Shown: positions 33,440 to 41,052 of the stretch, piece after piece
How positions within the stretch are numbered: the stretch's first letter is position 1
How the letters are laid out: each line of letters starts with the position of its first letter
Source of the DNA: Actinoallomurus sp963736325
GTDB lineage: Bacteria; Actinomycetota; Actinomycetes; Streptosporangiales; Streptosporangiaceae
Direction: 5' to 3'
DNA length: 64,000 bases
Assembly (NCBI GenBank): GCA_963736325.1
Contig: CAVTOG010000015.1
Span: 496,001 to 560,000, forward strand
Notes under the pieces: generated by a model
Databases searched by the model: none
What the model was told of the DNA's origin: nothing
The model's input: the letters and a program-made list of their open reading frames with translations, nothing else
Translations under genes and position numbers: made by a program

Positions 33440-34665
33440 GCTTGGCCTCCGGCCGGGAGTGCGGGGACGGTCGCGTTGACGGCGGTGCCCTCGCCCGGGG
33501 TGCTCTCGACGGCGAGGCTGCCCGCGACGCGCAGCAGGCGTTGCCGCATCGAGGTCAGGCCGAAGCCGTCGCCGTCGCGGCCCGGAGTGAAGCCGACGCC
33601 GTCGTCGCGCACGTCGAGGAGCACGACGTCGTCAAGGTAGGACAGGGTCAGGCCGACGCGGGACGCCTTCGCGTGCTTGGCGACGTTGGTCAGCGCCTCC
33701 TGCGCGACGCGGAACAGCGCGACCTCCACGTCGGCGAGCATCGGCTTAGGCTCGCCGGTGGTCTCGACGCCGACGGGCACGCCGGACGCGTCCGACCAGC
33801 GGCGGCTCATCCCCGCGATGGCGTCGGGCAGGTGGGCGTCGTCCAGGTCCTCGGGCTGCAGCGCGCGTACGGACCGGCGGGCCTCCGACAGGTTGTCGCG
33901 GGCGAGGGCCTGGGCCTGGTCGGCGAACCGGTCCCACTGAGCGGGGTTCTGCCGCGCCGCCTCCAGCTGGGCGATGATCCCGGTGAAGCCCTGCGCGAGG
34001 GTGTCGTGGATCTCGCGTGCCATGCGCTGCCGCTCGTCGAGCACGCCCGCCTCACGCGCCTGGGTGAGCAACTGGGCCTGCAGACCGGCGTTCTCCGCCA
34101 GCGCGGTCTCCAGCTGGGCGTTGGCCTCGGCGAGTTCGGCGAGCATCGTGCGCTGCCTGGCGTTCTGCTCGTTGACCATCGTCCCGAAGAACATGAACGC
34201 CCCGCCGAGGGCGGTGCTCGCCGCGACGAAGATCACGTAGAGCGGGAGGACGGAGACGGTGAGCTTGTCATAGCCGCCGACGTACGTCGTGGAGACGAGC
34301 GCGGCGGTCGCGAACACGCCTGCCCATCGCAGGTGTCCTCGCAGGTAGGGCACCTGGATGTAGCCGCTCCAGGCGAAGAAGCCGAACAGCGGGCTCCGCC
34401 ACAGCAGCACCGCGAACAGCACCTGGAGCCCCGCGTAGTACACGATCATCGATCGGGGCCGGGACATCGGGTCCCGGCGGAGCGTGATCATGGTCAGCAT
34501 CCACACGGCCGCGGCGGCGACCAGGGCGCCTGTGACGCCCGTGCGCTCCCATGACCGGGTGTCGGCGAGCAGCACGAGAACGGTGGAGACGCCCAGCGCC
34601 GCAAAGGGAAGAACGCGAAGCATGAGCGCTTCGCGTCGTTCCCAGCCCGTAGGCGGCATCGCCAC
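33436..34665 (-). CDS. NarL-type sensor histidine kinase (HisKA_3)
   Basis: A 409-residue kinase from GTG 34665, with five or six membrane helices in the first 190 residues (LALMLRVLPFAALGVSTVLVL-like start, then ALVAAAAVWMLTMITL and others). A coiled linker (AELAEANAQLETALAENAGL) is followed by the dimerisation box with the phosphoacceptor His in MAREIHDTLAQGFTG, and the ATPase domain (EALTNVAKHAKAS N box, DVRDDGVGF G1 box, GFGLTSMRQR G2). GGGAG five bases before GTG 34665 decides the start; GTG 34671 and ATG 34659 are alternatives. No large external sensor domain is visible, so it probably senses the membrane. One operon with the ABC genes upstream. Confidence 0.9.
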   Translation of the reverse strand: MAMPPTGWERREALMLRVLPFAALGVSTVLVLLADTRSWERTGVTGALVAAAAVWMLTMITLRRDPMSRPRSMIVYYAGLQVLFAVLLWRSPLFGFFAWSGYIQVPYLRGHLRWAGVFATAALVSTTYVGGYDKLTVSVLPLYVIFVAASTALGGAFMFFGTMVNEQNARQRTMLAELAEANAQLETALAENAGLQAQLLTQAREAGVLDERQRMAREIHDTLAQGFTGIIAQLEAARQNPAQWDRFADQAQALARDNLSEARRSVRALQPEDLDDAHLPDAIAGMSRRWSDASGVPVGVETTGEPKPMLADVEVALFRVAQEALTNVAKHAKASRVGLTLSYLDDVVLLDVRDDGVGFTPGRDGDGFGLTSMRQRLLRVAGSLAVESTPGEGTAVNATVPALPAGGQA

Positions 34666-34667
34666 GG

Positions 34668-35402
34668 TCACTCCCACTTGAAGGTCTTGGCCGCTGCCAG
34701 GCCGACGACTACGGCGTACGCGGTCATTATCGCCAATTGCGCCATCCGCGGCTCGGTGCCCATCCAGGCGTCCCGCATCGTCTTGAGCGTCGCGCCGAGC
34801 GGAGTGTAGTCGCCGATGGTGCGCAGTACGGACGGCATCGTCTCGCGTGGGATGTAGACCCCGCCGAAGAACATGCTCGGGAAGAACAGCACCATCCCGA
34901 TCGCGTTGCCGGCCTTGCCGCTGGGCGCGAGCGCGGCGATGAGCAGCCCGACGGCGAACAGCGCCGCCATGCCGAGCAGTACGGACACGACGAAGAGTGG
35001 GAACCGCTGCGGAAGCGGGGTGTCGAACAGCAGACCGCCCGCGACGAGCAGCATCGTCACCACGAACAGGCCGGCCACCGCGTGCAGGATGAGCTGGGAG
35101 ACCAGCACGCCCGAGGGGCGGACCGGCGTGGTGGAGAGGCGGCGCAGCACGCCCTTCTCCCGGTACGTGGCCAGCGTCGTCGGCAGCACGGTCAGCCCGA
35201 GGATCGCGATGGCGATCCCGACGCCGATCGCGGCGATGTACGCGGCGCCGCTCTGGCCGCCGAGCGACTTCTGCGCGTCGCCGCTGCCGGGCTGGAAACC
35301 GAACCCGAGCAGCAGCCCGAGCGGCAGCGCGACGACGAACAACGGCACCACCCATTCGCGCCCGAGCAGCTTGAACTCCATCAGGGTGAGCTTGGCGATC
35401 AT
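34668..35402 (-). CDS. ABC-2 type exporter permease
   Basis: A 244-residue membrane protein with six helices in the ABC-2 pattern (LFVVALPLGLLLGF, AAIGVGIAIAILGLTVLPTTLA, LILHAVAGLFVVTMLLVAGG, LLGMAALFAVGLLIAALA, MVLFFPSMFFGGVYIP, and the last ending KTFKWE). The DREKGVLRRLSTTP-like stretch (YREKGVLRRLSTTPV) is the family's cytoplasmic loop. It pairs with the ATPase encoded just upstream (11-base gap). The substrate is likely a drug, lipid or peptide. Its stop codon overlaps one of the possible start codons of the histidine kinase. Confidence 0.92.
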   Translation of the reverse strand: MIAKLTLMEFKLLGREWVVPLFVVALPLGLLLGFGFQPGSGDAQKSLGGQSGAAYIAAIGVGIAIAILGLTVLPTTLATYREKGVLRRLSTTPVRPSGVLVSQLILHAVAGLFVVTMLLVAGGLLFDTPLPQRFPLFVVSVLLGMAALFAVGLLIAALAPSGKAGNAIGMVLFFPSMFFGGVYIPRETMPSVLRTIGDYTPLGATLKTMRDAWMGTEPRMAQLAIMTAYAVVVGLAAAKTFKWE

Positions 35403-35413
35403 GAGTGGGCTCC

Positions 35414-36319
35414 TTAGTCGAGCGAACGGCCGGTGAGGGCAACGAACGCGTCGTCGAGGCTGGTCTGCTCCACGCGCAGATCGGCCGCGATGACGTTGTT
35501 GCGGGCGAGGGCCGACGTGACCGCCTGCAGGACGGCCTCAGTGCCGGTCACCGTGATCTGCGCGCCGGATTTGGTCACCGAGTGAACCTCGGGCAGGTCT
35601 CTCAGCAGGGCGTCGTCCAGGGGCGCTGACGGCTTGAACCGGATGCGCTGCCCGGGGTCGACCCGCGACACCAGCCCGCGCGGGGTGTCGATCGCGGCGA
35701 CCCGTCCGGAGTCGATGACGGCGATCCGGTCGCAGAGCCGCTCGGCCTCTTCCATGAAGTGCGTGACCAGGACGATCGTGACGCCCCGGTCCCGTACGTT
35801 CTCGATCAGCTGCCAGGTGTCGCGGCGCGCGGCGGGGTCGAGCCCGGTCGTCAGTTCGTCGAGCACCACGATCTCGGGGTTCCCGACGAGTGCCAGGGCG
35901 ATCGACACGCGCTGCTTCTGTCCGCCGGACAGCTTGCCGAACCGCGCGCCGCGCTTGGCGGTGAGGCCGAGGTCGTCGAGCAGGCGCTCCCAGTCGGCGG
36001 GGTCGCGGTAGAACGAGCTGTACAGCTCCAGCGCTTCCCCGACCTTCATCTTCTCCGGCAGCTCGCTCTCCTGGAGCTGCGCTCCGAGCCGCTGGGTGAG
36101 CTCGTCGCGGTCGCGCGCCGGGTCGAGGCCGAGCACCGAGACGGTGCCGCGGTCGGGCCTGCGCAGCCCCTCGACGCACTCGACCGTCGTGGTCTTGCCC
36201 GCGCCGTTCGGCCCGAGGATCCCGAAGATCTCTCCTCGTTCGACGGTGAAGGAGATGTCCTCCACGGCGACGGTGTCTCCGTACCGTTTGTGCAGGTTGC
36301 TGAGTTCGATCACCGGCAT
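35414..36319 (-). CDS. ABC exporter ATP-binding protein
   Basis: A 301-residue drug-exporter-type ATPase (DrrA/CcmA class). It shows Walker A GPNGAGKTT, the signature LSGGQKQRV, Walker B EIVVLDELTTGLDP and the switch His in LVTHFME. The C-terminal part has the family's extra domain (AIDTPRGLVSRVDPGQRIRF). ATG 36319 (MPVIELSNL) is preferred over the in-frame ATG six bases earlier. First gene of the operon ATPase, permease, histidine kinase, response regulator, a layout typical of self-regulated antibiotic or peptide exporters. Confidence 0.93.
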   Translation of the reverse strand: MPVIELSNLHKRYGDTVAVEDISFTVERGEIFGILGPNGAGKTTTVECVEGLRRPDRGTVSVLGLDPARDRDELTQRLGAQLQESELPEKMKVGEALELYSSFYRDPADWERLLDDLGLTAKRGARFGKLSGGQKQRVSIALALVGNPEIVVLDELTTGLDPAARRDTWQLIENVRDRGVTIVLVTHFMEEAERLCDRIAVIDSGRVAAIDTPRGLVSRVDPGQRIRFKPSAPLDDALLRDLPEVHSVTKSGAQITVTGTEAVLQAVTSALARNNVIAADLRVEQTSLDDAFVALTGRSLD

Positions 36320-36417
36320 GTCCACGCTCCTCGGTTCCGCTGCTGACGGTCATGAGGATGGCCCGCGACCCCCTCGCGGCGGATCGACCAGGCGGCCCCC
36401 GTAGCGGTTGATCGCGG

Positions 36418-36437
36418 CATCGACCGATCGGTCGATG
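36418..36437. promoter_or_regulatory. 20-bp perfect palindrome, probable TetR-type operator
   Basis: CATCGACCGATCGGTCGATG is its own reverse complement. It lies between the divergent ABC operon (ATG 36319) and the TetR gene (ATG 36482), 45 bases before the latter. The GACCGATCGGTC core is of the type TetR dimers bind. Confidence 0.55.
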
Positions 36438-36446
36438 GGCATCGAC

Positions 36447-36481
36447 TTGACACTCTGACGTTCTATGCAAAGAATGTCAGT
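36447..36481 (+). promoter_or_regulatory. Leaderless promoter with an overlapping operator for the TetR/SDR operon
   Basis: TTGACA (36447-36452), a 17-base spacer and AAGAAT (36470-36475) form a -35/-10 pair whose start site would fall at or next to ATG 36482, so the mRNA may be leaderless. CTGACGTTCT (36455-36464) and AGAATGTCAG (36471-36480) form an inverted repeat with nine of ten matches that covers the spacer and the -10. A bound repressor would block RNA polymerase. Confidence 0.6.
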
Positions 36482-37039
36482 ATGTCGGAAGGTGAACGGA
36501 TCGAGGCGATCCTGAACGCGGCGTACGCGTGCTTCACGCGCCACGGCGTGCGGCGCACGACGATGGACGACATCGCGCGTGAGGCGGGCATGTCCCGTCC
36601 GGCGGTGTACCAGTACGTGCGCAACAAGGAGGACGCCTTCCGCCGGCTCGCCGAGCGGTTGCTGACCGGGGCCCTCGCCGGCGCGAACGACGCGGTCGCG
36701 GGCCCGGGTGACCTCACCGAGCGGCTGACCGAGGCGATGACCGTCAAGCTCCGCCTGGCGCTGAAGGTCTGGCACGACAGCCCCGCACACGCGGCCGAAC
36801 TGCTGGGCGACAACGCCCGGTCGTCCGCCGACCTGATCGAGTCCTACGACGTCGCGATGCTGGACATCCTCGCCGGCGCGGTCGACGCGCCCGGGGGCAG
36901 GGAGCTCGCCGAACTCCTGCTGGCCCTCACCCGCGGCATCGAGGCCGACCTCTCCGATCCCGACGCGCCGGTCCGCCGGCTGCGCCACGGCGTCGCCCTG
37001 CTCGTCGCCGGGTTCTCCCATATGAAGGAGCCATCATGA
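36482..37039 (+). CDS. TetR-family regulator
   Basis: A 185-residue protein with the N-terminal DNA-binding helices AILNAAYACFTRHGVRR, MDDIAREAGMSRPAVYQYVR and NKEDAFRRLAE. The rest is a helical ligand domain of the AcrR type. Its stop overlaps the SDR start by four bases, so regulator and enzyme are co-expressed. The palindrome overlapping its own -10 region points to autorepression. Confidence 0.92.
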   Translation: MSEGERIEAILNAAYACFTRHGVRRTTMDDIAREAGMSRPAVYQYVRNKEDAFRRLAERLLTGALAGANDAVAGPGDLTERLTEAMTVKLRLALKVWHDSPAHAAELLGDNARSSADLIESYDVAMLDILAGAVDAPGGRELAELLLALTRGIEADLSDPDAPVRRLRHGVALLVAGFSHMKEPS

Positions 37040-37872
37040 CCACTGCCGTACTGATCACCGGGACGTCCTCGGGCATCGGCCGGGCCGCCGTGCTGCGGCT
37101 GGCCCGGCGCGCGGACCTGACCGTCTACGCCACCGCACGCCGCACCGAGGCGATCGCCGACCTGGCCGAGGCCGGCGCGCGCACGCTCGCGCTCGACGTC
37201 ACCGACGAGAAGTCGATGAGGACCGCGGTCGAGGCCGTCCAGAATGAGCACGGCGCGATCGGCGCCCTGGTCAACAACGCCGGCTACGGCGAGTACGGCA
37301 CGATCGAGGAGACCGACCTCGACGGCGTGCGCCGCCAGTTCGAGACCAACGTCTTCGGGCTGGCGCGGCTGACCCAGCTCGTCCTGCCCGGCATGCGCGA
37401 GGCCGGCCGGGGCCGGATCGTCAACATCGGGTCGATGGGCGGCCGAATGACCTTCCCGGCCGGCGGCTACTACCACGCGAGCAAGTACGCGGTCGAGGCC
37501 ATCACCGACGCCCTGCGGTTCGAGACGGCACCCTTCGGGATCAAGGTCAGCCTGATCGAGCCCGGCGTGATCCGCACGCCGTTCGCCGACACGGCCACGG
37601 GCACCCTCACCCAGTCGGCCGCCCCCGACGGCCCGTACGCCGCGCTCAACGCCGCGACCGACCACCAGATGGCACAGACCTACCGGTCCGCCCTGCTGTC
37701 CGCGCCGCCGGAGACCGTCGCCAAGGTCATCGAGCGCGCGGTCACCGGCAGCAGGCCGCGTACGCGCTACCTCATCACCCCGGCCGCCAAGACCCTCGTG
37801 CACACACGGCGCCTGCTCGGCGGGCGGGCCTTCGACGCCTACCTGCGGCTCCAGTGGCGGGGCGCGGCATAG
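37036..37872 (+). CDS. Short-chain dehydrogenase/reductase (SDR)
   Basis: A 278-residue classical SDR. It has the cofactor loop TGTSSGIGRA, the LVNNAGYGEYG strand, the catalytic Ser in NIGSMGGRM and YHASK (Tyr and Lys). NADP or NAD preference is not obvious. It is coupled (ATGA) to the TetR gene and so is probably its regulated target. The 3' end overlaps the convergent MFS gene by 34 bases. Confidence 0.93.
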   Translation: MTTAVLITGTSSGIGRAAVLRLARRADLTVYATARRTEAIADLAEAGARTLALDVTDEKSMRTAVEAVQNEHGAIGALVNNAGYGEYGTIEETDLDGVRRQFETNVFGLARLTQLVLPGMREAGRGRIVNIGSMGGRMTFPAGGYYHASKYAVEAITDALRFETAPFGIKVSLIEPGVIRTPFADTATGTLTQSAAPDGPYAALNAATDHQMAQTYRSALLSAPPETVAKVIERAVTGSRPRTRYLITPAAKTLVHTRRLLGGRAFDAYLRLQWRGAA

Positions 37873-39071
37873 GGCGTACGGGCGAGAACCGCGAAGGCGA
37901 TCACGCCAGCGGCCGACGAGAAGACGATCAGCAGGGCCATCGGGACGGCCGAGTGGGAGCCCGCCAGGCCGACGAGCGGAGCGGCGGCGGCGCCGATGAC
38001 GTACTGGGCGAGGCCCAGCAAGGCCGAGGCGCTGCCCGCGACGTTCGGCGGGCGGCCCGACAGGGCGAGCGCCGTGGCGTTCGGCATGGTCAGCCCGATC
38101 GCGGACACGACGAGGAACAGCCCGGCCAGCATGGCCGGCAGGCCCCCTCCGGTGAACACCACGACGGTCAGCAGCACGCCGCCGGCGAGCGAGACGCCGA
38201 GGCCGGCGGCGAGCAGCGCCCGCAGCGGCAGGCGTCCGACGAGTAGTCCGCTGACCTGGCCGAACACAATGATCCCGAGGGAGTTCACCGCGAAGACGAG
38301 GCTGAACGACTGCGGTGACAGGCCGTAGACGTTCTGGAGGACGAACGGCGATCCGGAGATGTAGGCGAACATCGCCGCGAAGGCGAGCCCGCTCGCCAGG
38401 GCGTATCCCAGGTACGCCCGGTCGGCCAGCAGGTCCGCGAAGGTCCGCAGGGTGGCGCGCAGTCCGCCCGCGTGGCGTGCCTCGGGCGGCAGCGTCTCGC
38501 GCAGCCCGAGCAGCGAGAGCGTCATCAACAGGCCGATGATCGCCAGTACGACGAAGACACCGCGCCACGTGGTGAAGCGCAGCAACTGCCCGCCGATGAC
38601 CGGCGCGGCCACCGGGGCGACACCGTTGACGAGCATGAGCAGGGAGAAGAACCGCGCCGCCGCCGCCCCGTCGTGCATGTCGCGCACGACGGCACGCGAG
38701 ATCACGATGCAGGCCGCGCCCGCCGTCCCCTGGATCAGGCGCAGCACGATCAGCAGCTCCACCGAGGGCGCGACCACGCACAGCAGCGACGCGACGGTGT
38801 AGATGATCACTCCGGCGAGCAGCGGCCGCCGGCGCCCCCACATGTCGCTGACCGGCCCGGCGAGCACCTGCCCGGCGGCGAGGCCGACGAGGCAGGCCGT
38901 CAGGGTCAGCTGCACCAGGGACGCCCCGGCCGACAGATCGCGGGTGAGCTTCGGCAGCGCCGGAAGGTACATGTCGATCGACAGCGGCCCGATCGAGCTC
39001 AGGGCACCGAGGATCAAGAACACTCGTAGGCGCTCGGCCCGCCCCGTACGCTCCAGCGTCGCCGTCTCCAT
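37839..39071 (-). CDS. Bcr/CflA-type multidrug MFS transporter
   Basis: A 410-residue, 12-helix drug:proton antiporter. It opens with LILGALSSIGPLSIDMYLPALP, the Bcr/CflA signature with a membrane Asp. It has motif A GPVSDMWGRRRPLL, motif B LRLIQGTAGAACIVISRA and motif C-like NGVAPVAAPVIGGQL. A matching TetR gene lies upstream on the same strand and overlaps its start. The likely role is export of drugs or toxic metabolites. Confidence 0.93.
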   Translation of the reverse strand: METATLERTGRAERLRVFLILGALSSIGPLSIDMYLPALPKLTRDLSAGASLVQLTLTACLVGLAAGQVLAGPVSDMWGRRRPLLAGVIIYTVASLLCVVAPSVELLIVLRLIQGTAGAACIVISRAVVRDMHDGAAAARFFSLLMLVNGVAPVAAPVIGGQLLRFTTWRGVFVVLAIIGLLMTLSLLGLRETLPPEARHAGGLRATLRTFADLLADRAYLGYALASGLAFAAMFAYISGSPFVLQNVYGLSPQSFSLVFAVNSLGIIVFGQVSGLLVGRLPLRALLAAGLGVSLAGGVLLTVVVFTGGGLPAMLAGLFLVVSAIGLTMPNATALALSGRPPNVAGSASALLGLAQYVIGAAAAPLVGLAGSHSAVPMALLIVFSSAAGVIAFAVLARTPYAAPRHWSRR

Positions 39072-39682
39072 GAGGGGAGAACCGATACCGACGAGCCGGA
39101 CATTCCCTCGCTCAGACTCTGAGGGCGGAGCCCGTCGAGCAGGATCGAGAGCAGGCGGTCGGTCTCCTGGGGGGCGTGTTCGCTGGCGACGGCGAGGCCG
39201 TGGGTCAGCCTCAGTAGGTCGGTGACGCCGACGTCGCGGCGTGCGCAGCCGGCCTCCTGGGCCGGGGTGAGTACCACGGCGACCGCATTGCGGATCTCCT
39301 CGTGGCAGCGGTCGAACAGCTCCGAGTGGCGGTCGATGACGGCCTTCAGAGTCTGCATGAGCCCGCGTTTGGTGAGGGCGTAGCCGGCGAAATGGCGCAT
39401 CCAGGCGGCGAGGGCCTCGCCGGGGGGCAGGGTCTCGGCCAGCCGGTACGCCGCCGCGGACAGCTCCTGGACCTGCTCGCGGTAGACGGCCTCCTGGAGT
39501 TCCAGGCGGGTGGGGAAGTGGCGGTAGAGCGTGCCGATGCCGACGCCCGCGCGCTTGGCGATGTCCTCGAGCGACGCGTCGGCGCCGTACTCGAGGAATG
39601 AGTCCCTGGCCTCGCTGAGCACCCGCTCACGATTGCGGCGCGCGTCTGCGCGCATGGGACGTTGCTGCCCGGCGGCGGTCAT
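39014..39682 (-). CDS. TetR-family regulator of the Bcr/CflA-like pump
   Basis: A 222-residue protein from ATG 39682, which has GGGAGGAG just upstream; the open frame extends to 39808 but that part lacks a ribosome site. The DNA-binding domain is canonical (RERVLSEARDSFLEYGADA, SLEDIAKRAGVGIGTLYRHF, PTRLELQEAVY). The C-terminus overlaps the MFS start by 58 bases in another frame, which implies tight coupling. The palindrome at 39733 is a candidate operator. Confidence 0.88.
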   Translation of the reverse strand: MTAAGQQRPMRADARRNRERVLSEARDSFLEYGADASLEDIAKRAGVGIGTLYRHFPTRLELQEAVYREQVQELSAAAYRLAETLPPGEALAAWMRHFAGYALTKRGLMQTLKAVIDRHSELFDRCHEEIRNAVAVVLTPAQEAGCARRDVGVTDLLRLTHGLAVASEHAPQETDRLLSILLDGLRPQSLSEGMSGSSVSVLPSWRRRRWSVRGGPSAYECS

Positions 39683-39732
39683 CGCTCCTCCCGAAACGGT
39701 GAGCCCCAGTCTATGACTCCGGCCCGGCCGTC

Positions 39733-39744
39733 CTGTCCGGACAG
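39733..39744. promoter_or_regulatory. 12-bp perfect palindrome upstream of the TetR/MFS pair
   Basis: CTGTCCGGACAG lies 50 bases before the TetR ATG (39682) and 122 bases before the divergent XRE gene. Size and position suit a TetR operator. There is no other long palindrome in this gap. Confidence 0.45.
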
Positions 39745-39866
39745 CGTTTTCGGCGCCGAATTCATCGATACCGCGCGCTCTCTGACACATAAAATGGGGT
39801 ATAGACAACTCGTGGTCATGCGCCTGTGAAGGCTCATGATCGATTCACGGACAGGTGTGAACCACC

Positions 39867-40652
39867 ATGGCGCCTAAACGGAAGACAGGTCTGGAGATGT
39901 GGGGTGCTGAGCTCGCTCAGGCCCGTGTTTCGGCGGGGCTGTCCGGAAAGGGGCTCGCGGAAGCCGTCAACGTCGCGCCCGCCACCGTGAGCCAGTGGGA
40001 GAACGCCAAGCGGAAACCTCATCTGGAAGACGTCGAGCGCGTCGAGGCGGTGCTCGGAACGAACGGCTATCTGAAGCGTTACCTCGTGGAATGGTTGCCG
40101 CGAGAGGTGGCGCACCAGTGGCTGGACCGCTGGCTGTGGATCGAGGAGCAGGCGACCCAACTGCGGTCATTCGAGTCGTCCGTCATGCCTGGCCTTCTCC
40201 AGACCGAGCGTTACGCCGGCGCCGTCCTGCGGGACGAGCACAAGATAGCCTCACGGCTGGAGCGCCAGAAGATCCTCGACGCGGACAATCCCGTGACCTT
40301 CGTGGCCGTGCTGGACGAGAGCGTCTTACGCCGGAAGGTGGGCGATGCCGAGATCATGCATGAGCAGTTGATGCGTCTCGCGCAGTTCGCCGAGCGTGAC
40401 AACATACGCATCCACGTTCTTCCGCTCTCGGCCGACGCCTGTGCCGAGATAACCGGGCCGTTCGTCATCGCCAACTTCAACGGTGGCGACGAAGTGGTGT
40501 ACCTGGACAACGCGTTGTCCGGCGAGGTGGTCGAGGACAAAGACGCCATCGCGCGAGCGCATCGGATCTGGGAGCTTCTCAGATCGGACGCGATGAACAA
40601 ACAAGATTCCCTCGCATTCATCCTGAAGGTGGCCGAAGAATGGAAATCCTAA
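39867..40652 (+). CDS. XRE-family regulator with DUF5753 domain
   Basis: A 261-residue protein of the large actinobacterial helix-turn-helix/DUF5753 family. Residues 12-70 form the Cro/XRE fold (ELAQARVSAGLSGKGLAEA, VNVAPATVSQWENAKRKPHL). The DUF5753 part has the marks WLWIEEQATQLRSFE, VMPGLLQTERYA, NIRIHVLPLSA and VYLDNALSGEVVEDKD. Such genes are paired with a small DUF397 gene; here the pair is decayed (40640 and 40738). TATAGA at 39800-39805 may be its -10. The last bases GTGGCCGAAGAATGGAA are duplicated downstream. Confidence 0.92.
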   Translation: MAPKRKTGLEMWGAELAQARVSAGLSGKGLAEAVNVAPATVSQWENAKRKPHLEDVERVEAVLGTNGYLKRYLVEWLPREVAHQWLDRWLWIEEQATQLRSFESSVMPGLLQTERYAGAVLRDEHKIASRLERQKILDADNPVTFVAVLDESVLRRKVGDAEIMHEQLMRLAQFAERDNIRIHVLPLSADACAEITGPFVIANFNGGDEVVYLDNALSGEVVEDKDAIARAHRIWELLRSDAMNKQDSLAFILKVAEEWKS

Positions 40653-40750
40653 CGTCCTGGCAGAAGTCGAGCAGGAGCGCCAACGGCGGAAACTCGTGCG
40701 TTGAAGTCGCCATCGCCGTACTGGAGGTGGCCGAAGAATGGAACTTCTGA
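40640..40750 (+). pseudogene. Truncated DUF397 gene, copy 1
   Basis: ATG 40640 overlaps the end of the XRE gene and reads EILTSWQKSSRSANGG, then NSCVEVAIA, the normal DUF397 start with its SSxSxNGGxCVEVA motif. It then runs into a copy of the XRE gene's last codons (LEVAEEWN) and stops at 40748-40750 after 36 residues. Complete DUF397 proteins have about 60 residues with a C-terminal W/F helix, which is missing. It forms a 98-base direct tandem repeat with copy 2. Confidence 0.7.
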
Positions 40751-40833
40751 CGCCCTGGCAGAAGTCGAGCAGGAGCGCCAACGGCGGAGACACGTGCGTG
40801 GAAGTCGCCGTGAGCGAGCGCGCGGGCTCATAA
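40738..40833 (+). pseudogene. Truncated DUF397 gene, copy 2
   Basis: ATG 40738 reads ELLTPWQKSSRSANGG, then DTCVEVAVSERAGS, and stops at TAA 40831-40833 after 31 residues. It overlaps copy 1 by 13 bases, exactly as copy 1 overlaps the XRE gene. The second half of the domain is again missing, so neither copy is likely to function as a normal DUF397 partner. Confidence 0.7.
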
Positions 40834-40953
40834 GAGCGCTCGGGCAGATCGAGAGTCTCGTCCAAGCTACTGGGGGACGGGGCTCTTCGGCGTCCGGAGG
40901 CATGTCGAAGGCGCTCGGGCGCCGGCCGGCCGTCACTCCATCGCAGGGAACGG

Positions 40954-40999
40954 TTGCGAATCGGAGGCTGCCTCCGTATCGTAGCGGAGGCATCCTCCG
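40954..40999 (+). promoter_or_regulatory. Promoter with two palindromic operators for the MFS exporter
   Basis: TTGCGA (40954-40959), 17 bases and TATCGT (40977-40982) form a promoter 70 bases before ATG 41053. CGGAGGCTGCCTCCG (40962-40976) fills the spacer and CGGAGGCATCCTCCG (40985-40999) follows the -10. The two inverted repeats share arms and start 23 bases apart, as expected for two TetR dimers repressing an exporter gene. The repressor may be the TetR at 43587 or one elsewhere. Confidence 0.65.
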
Positions 41000-41052
41000 G
41001 TTACCCCGACAGCCACTTCGGGGGTCTTTCCTGCAGAAGGAGTCTATGACTC

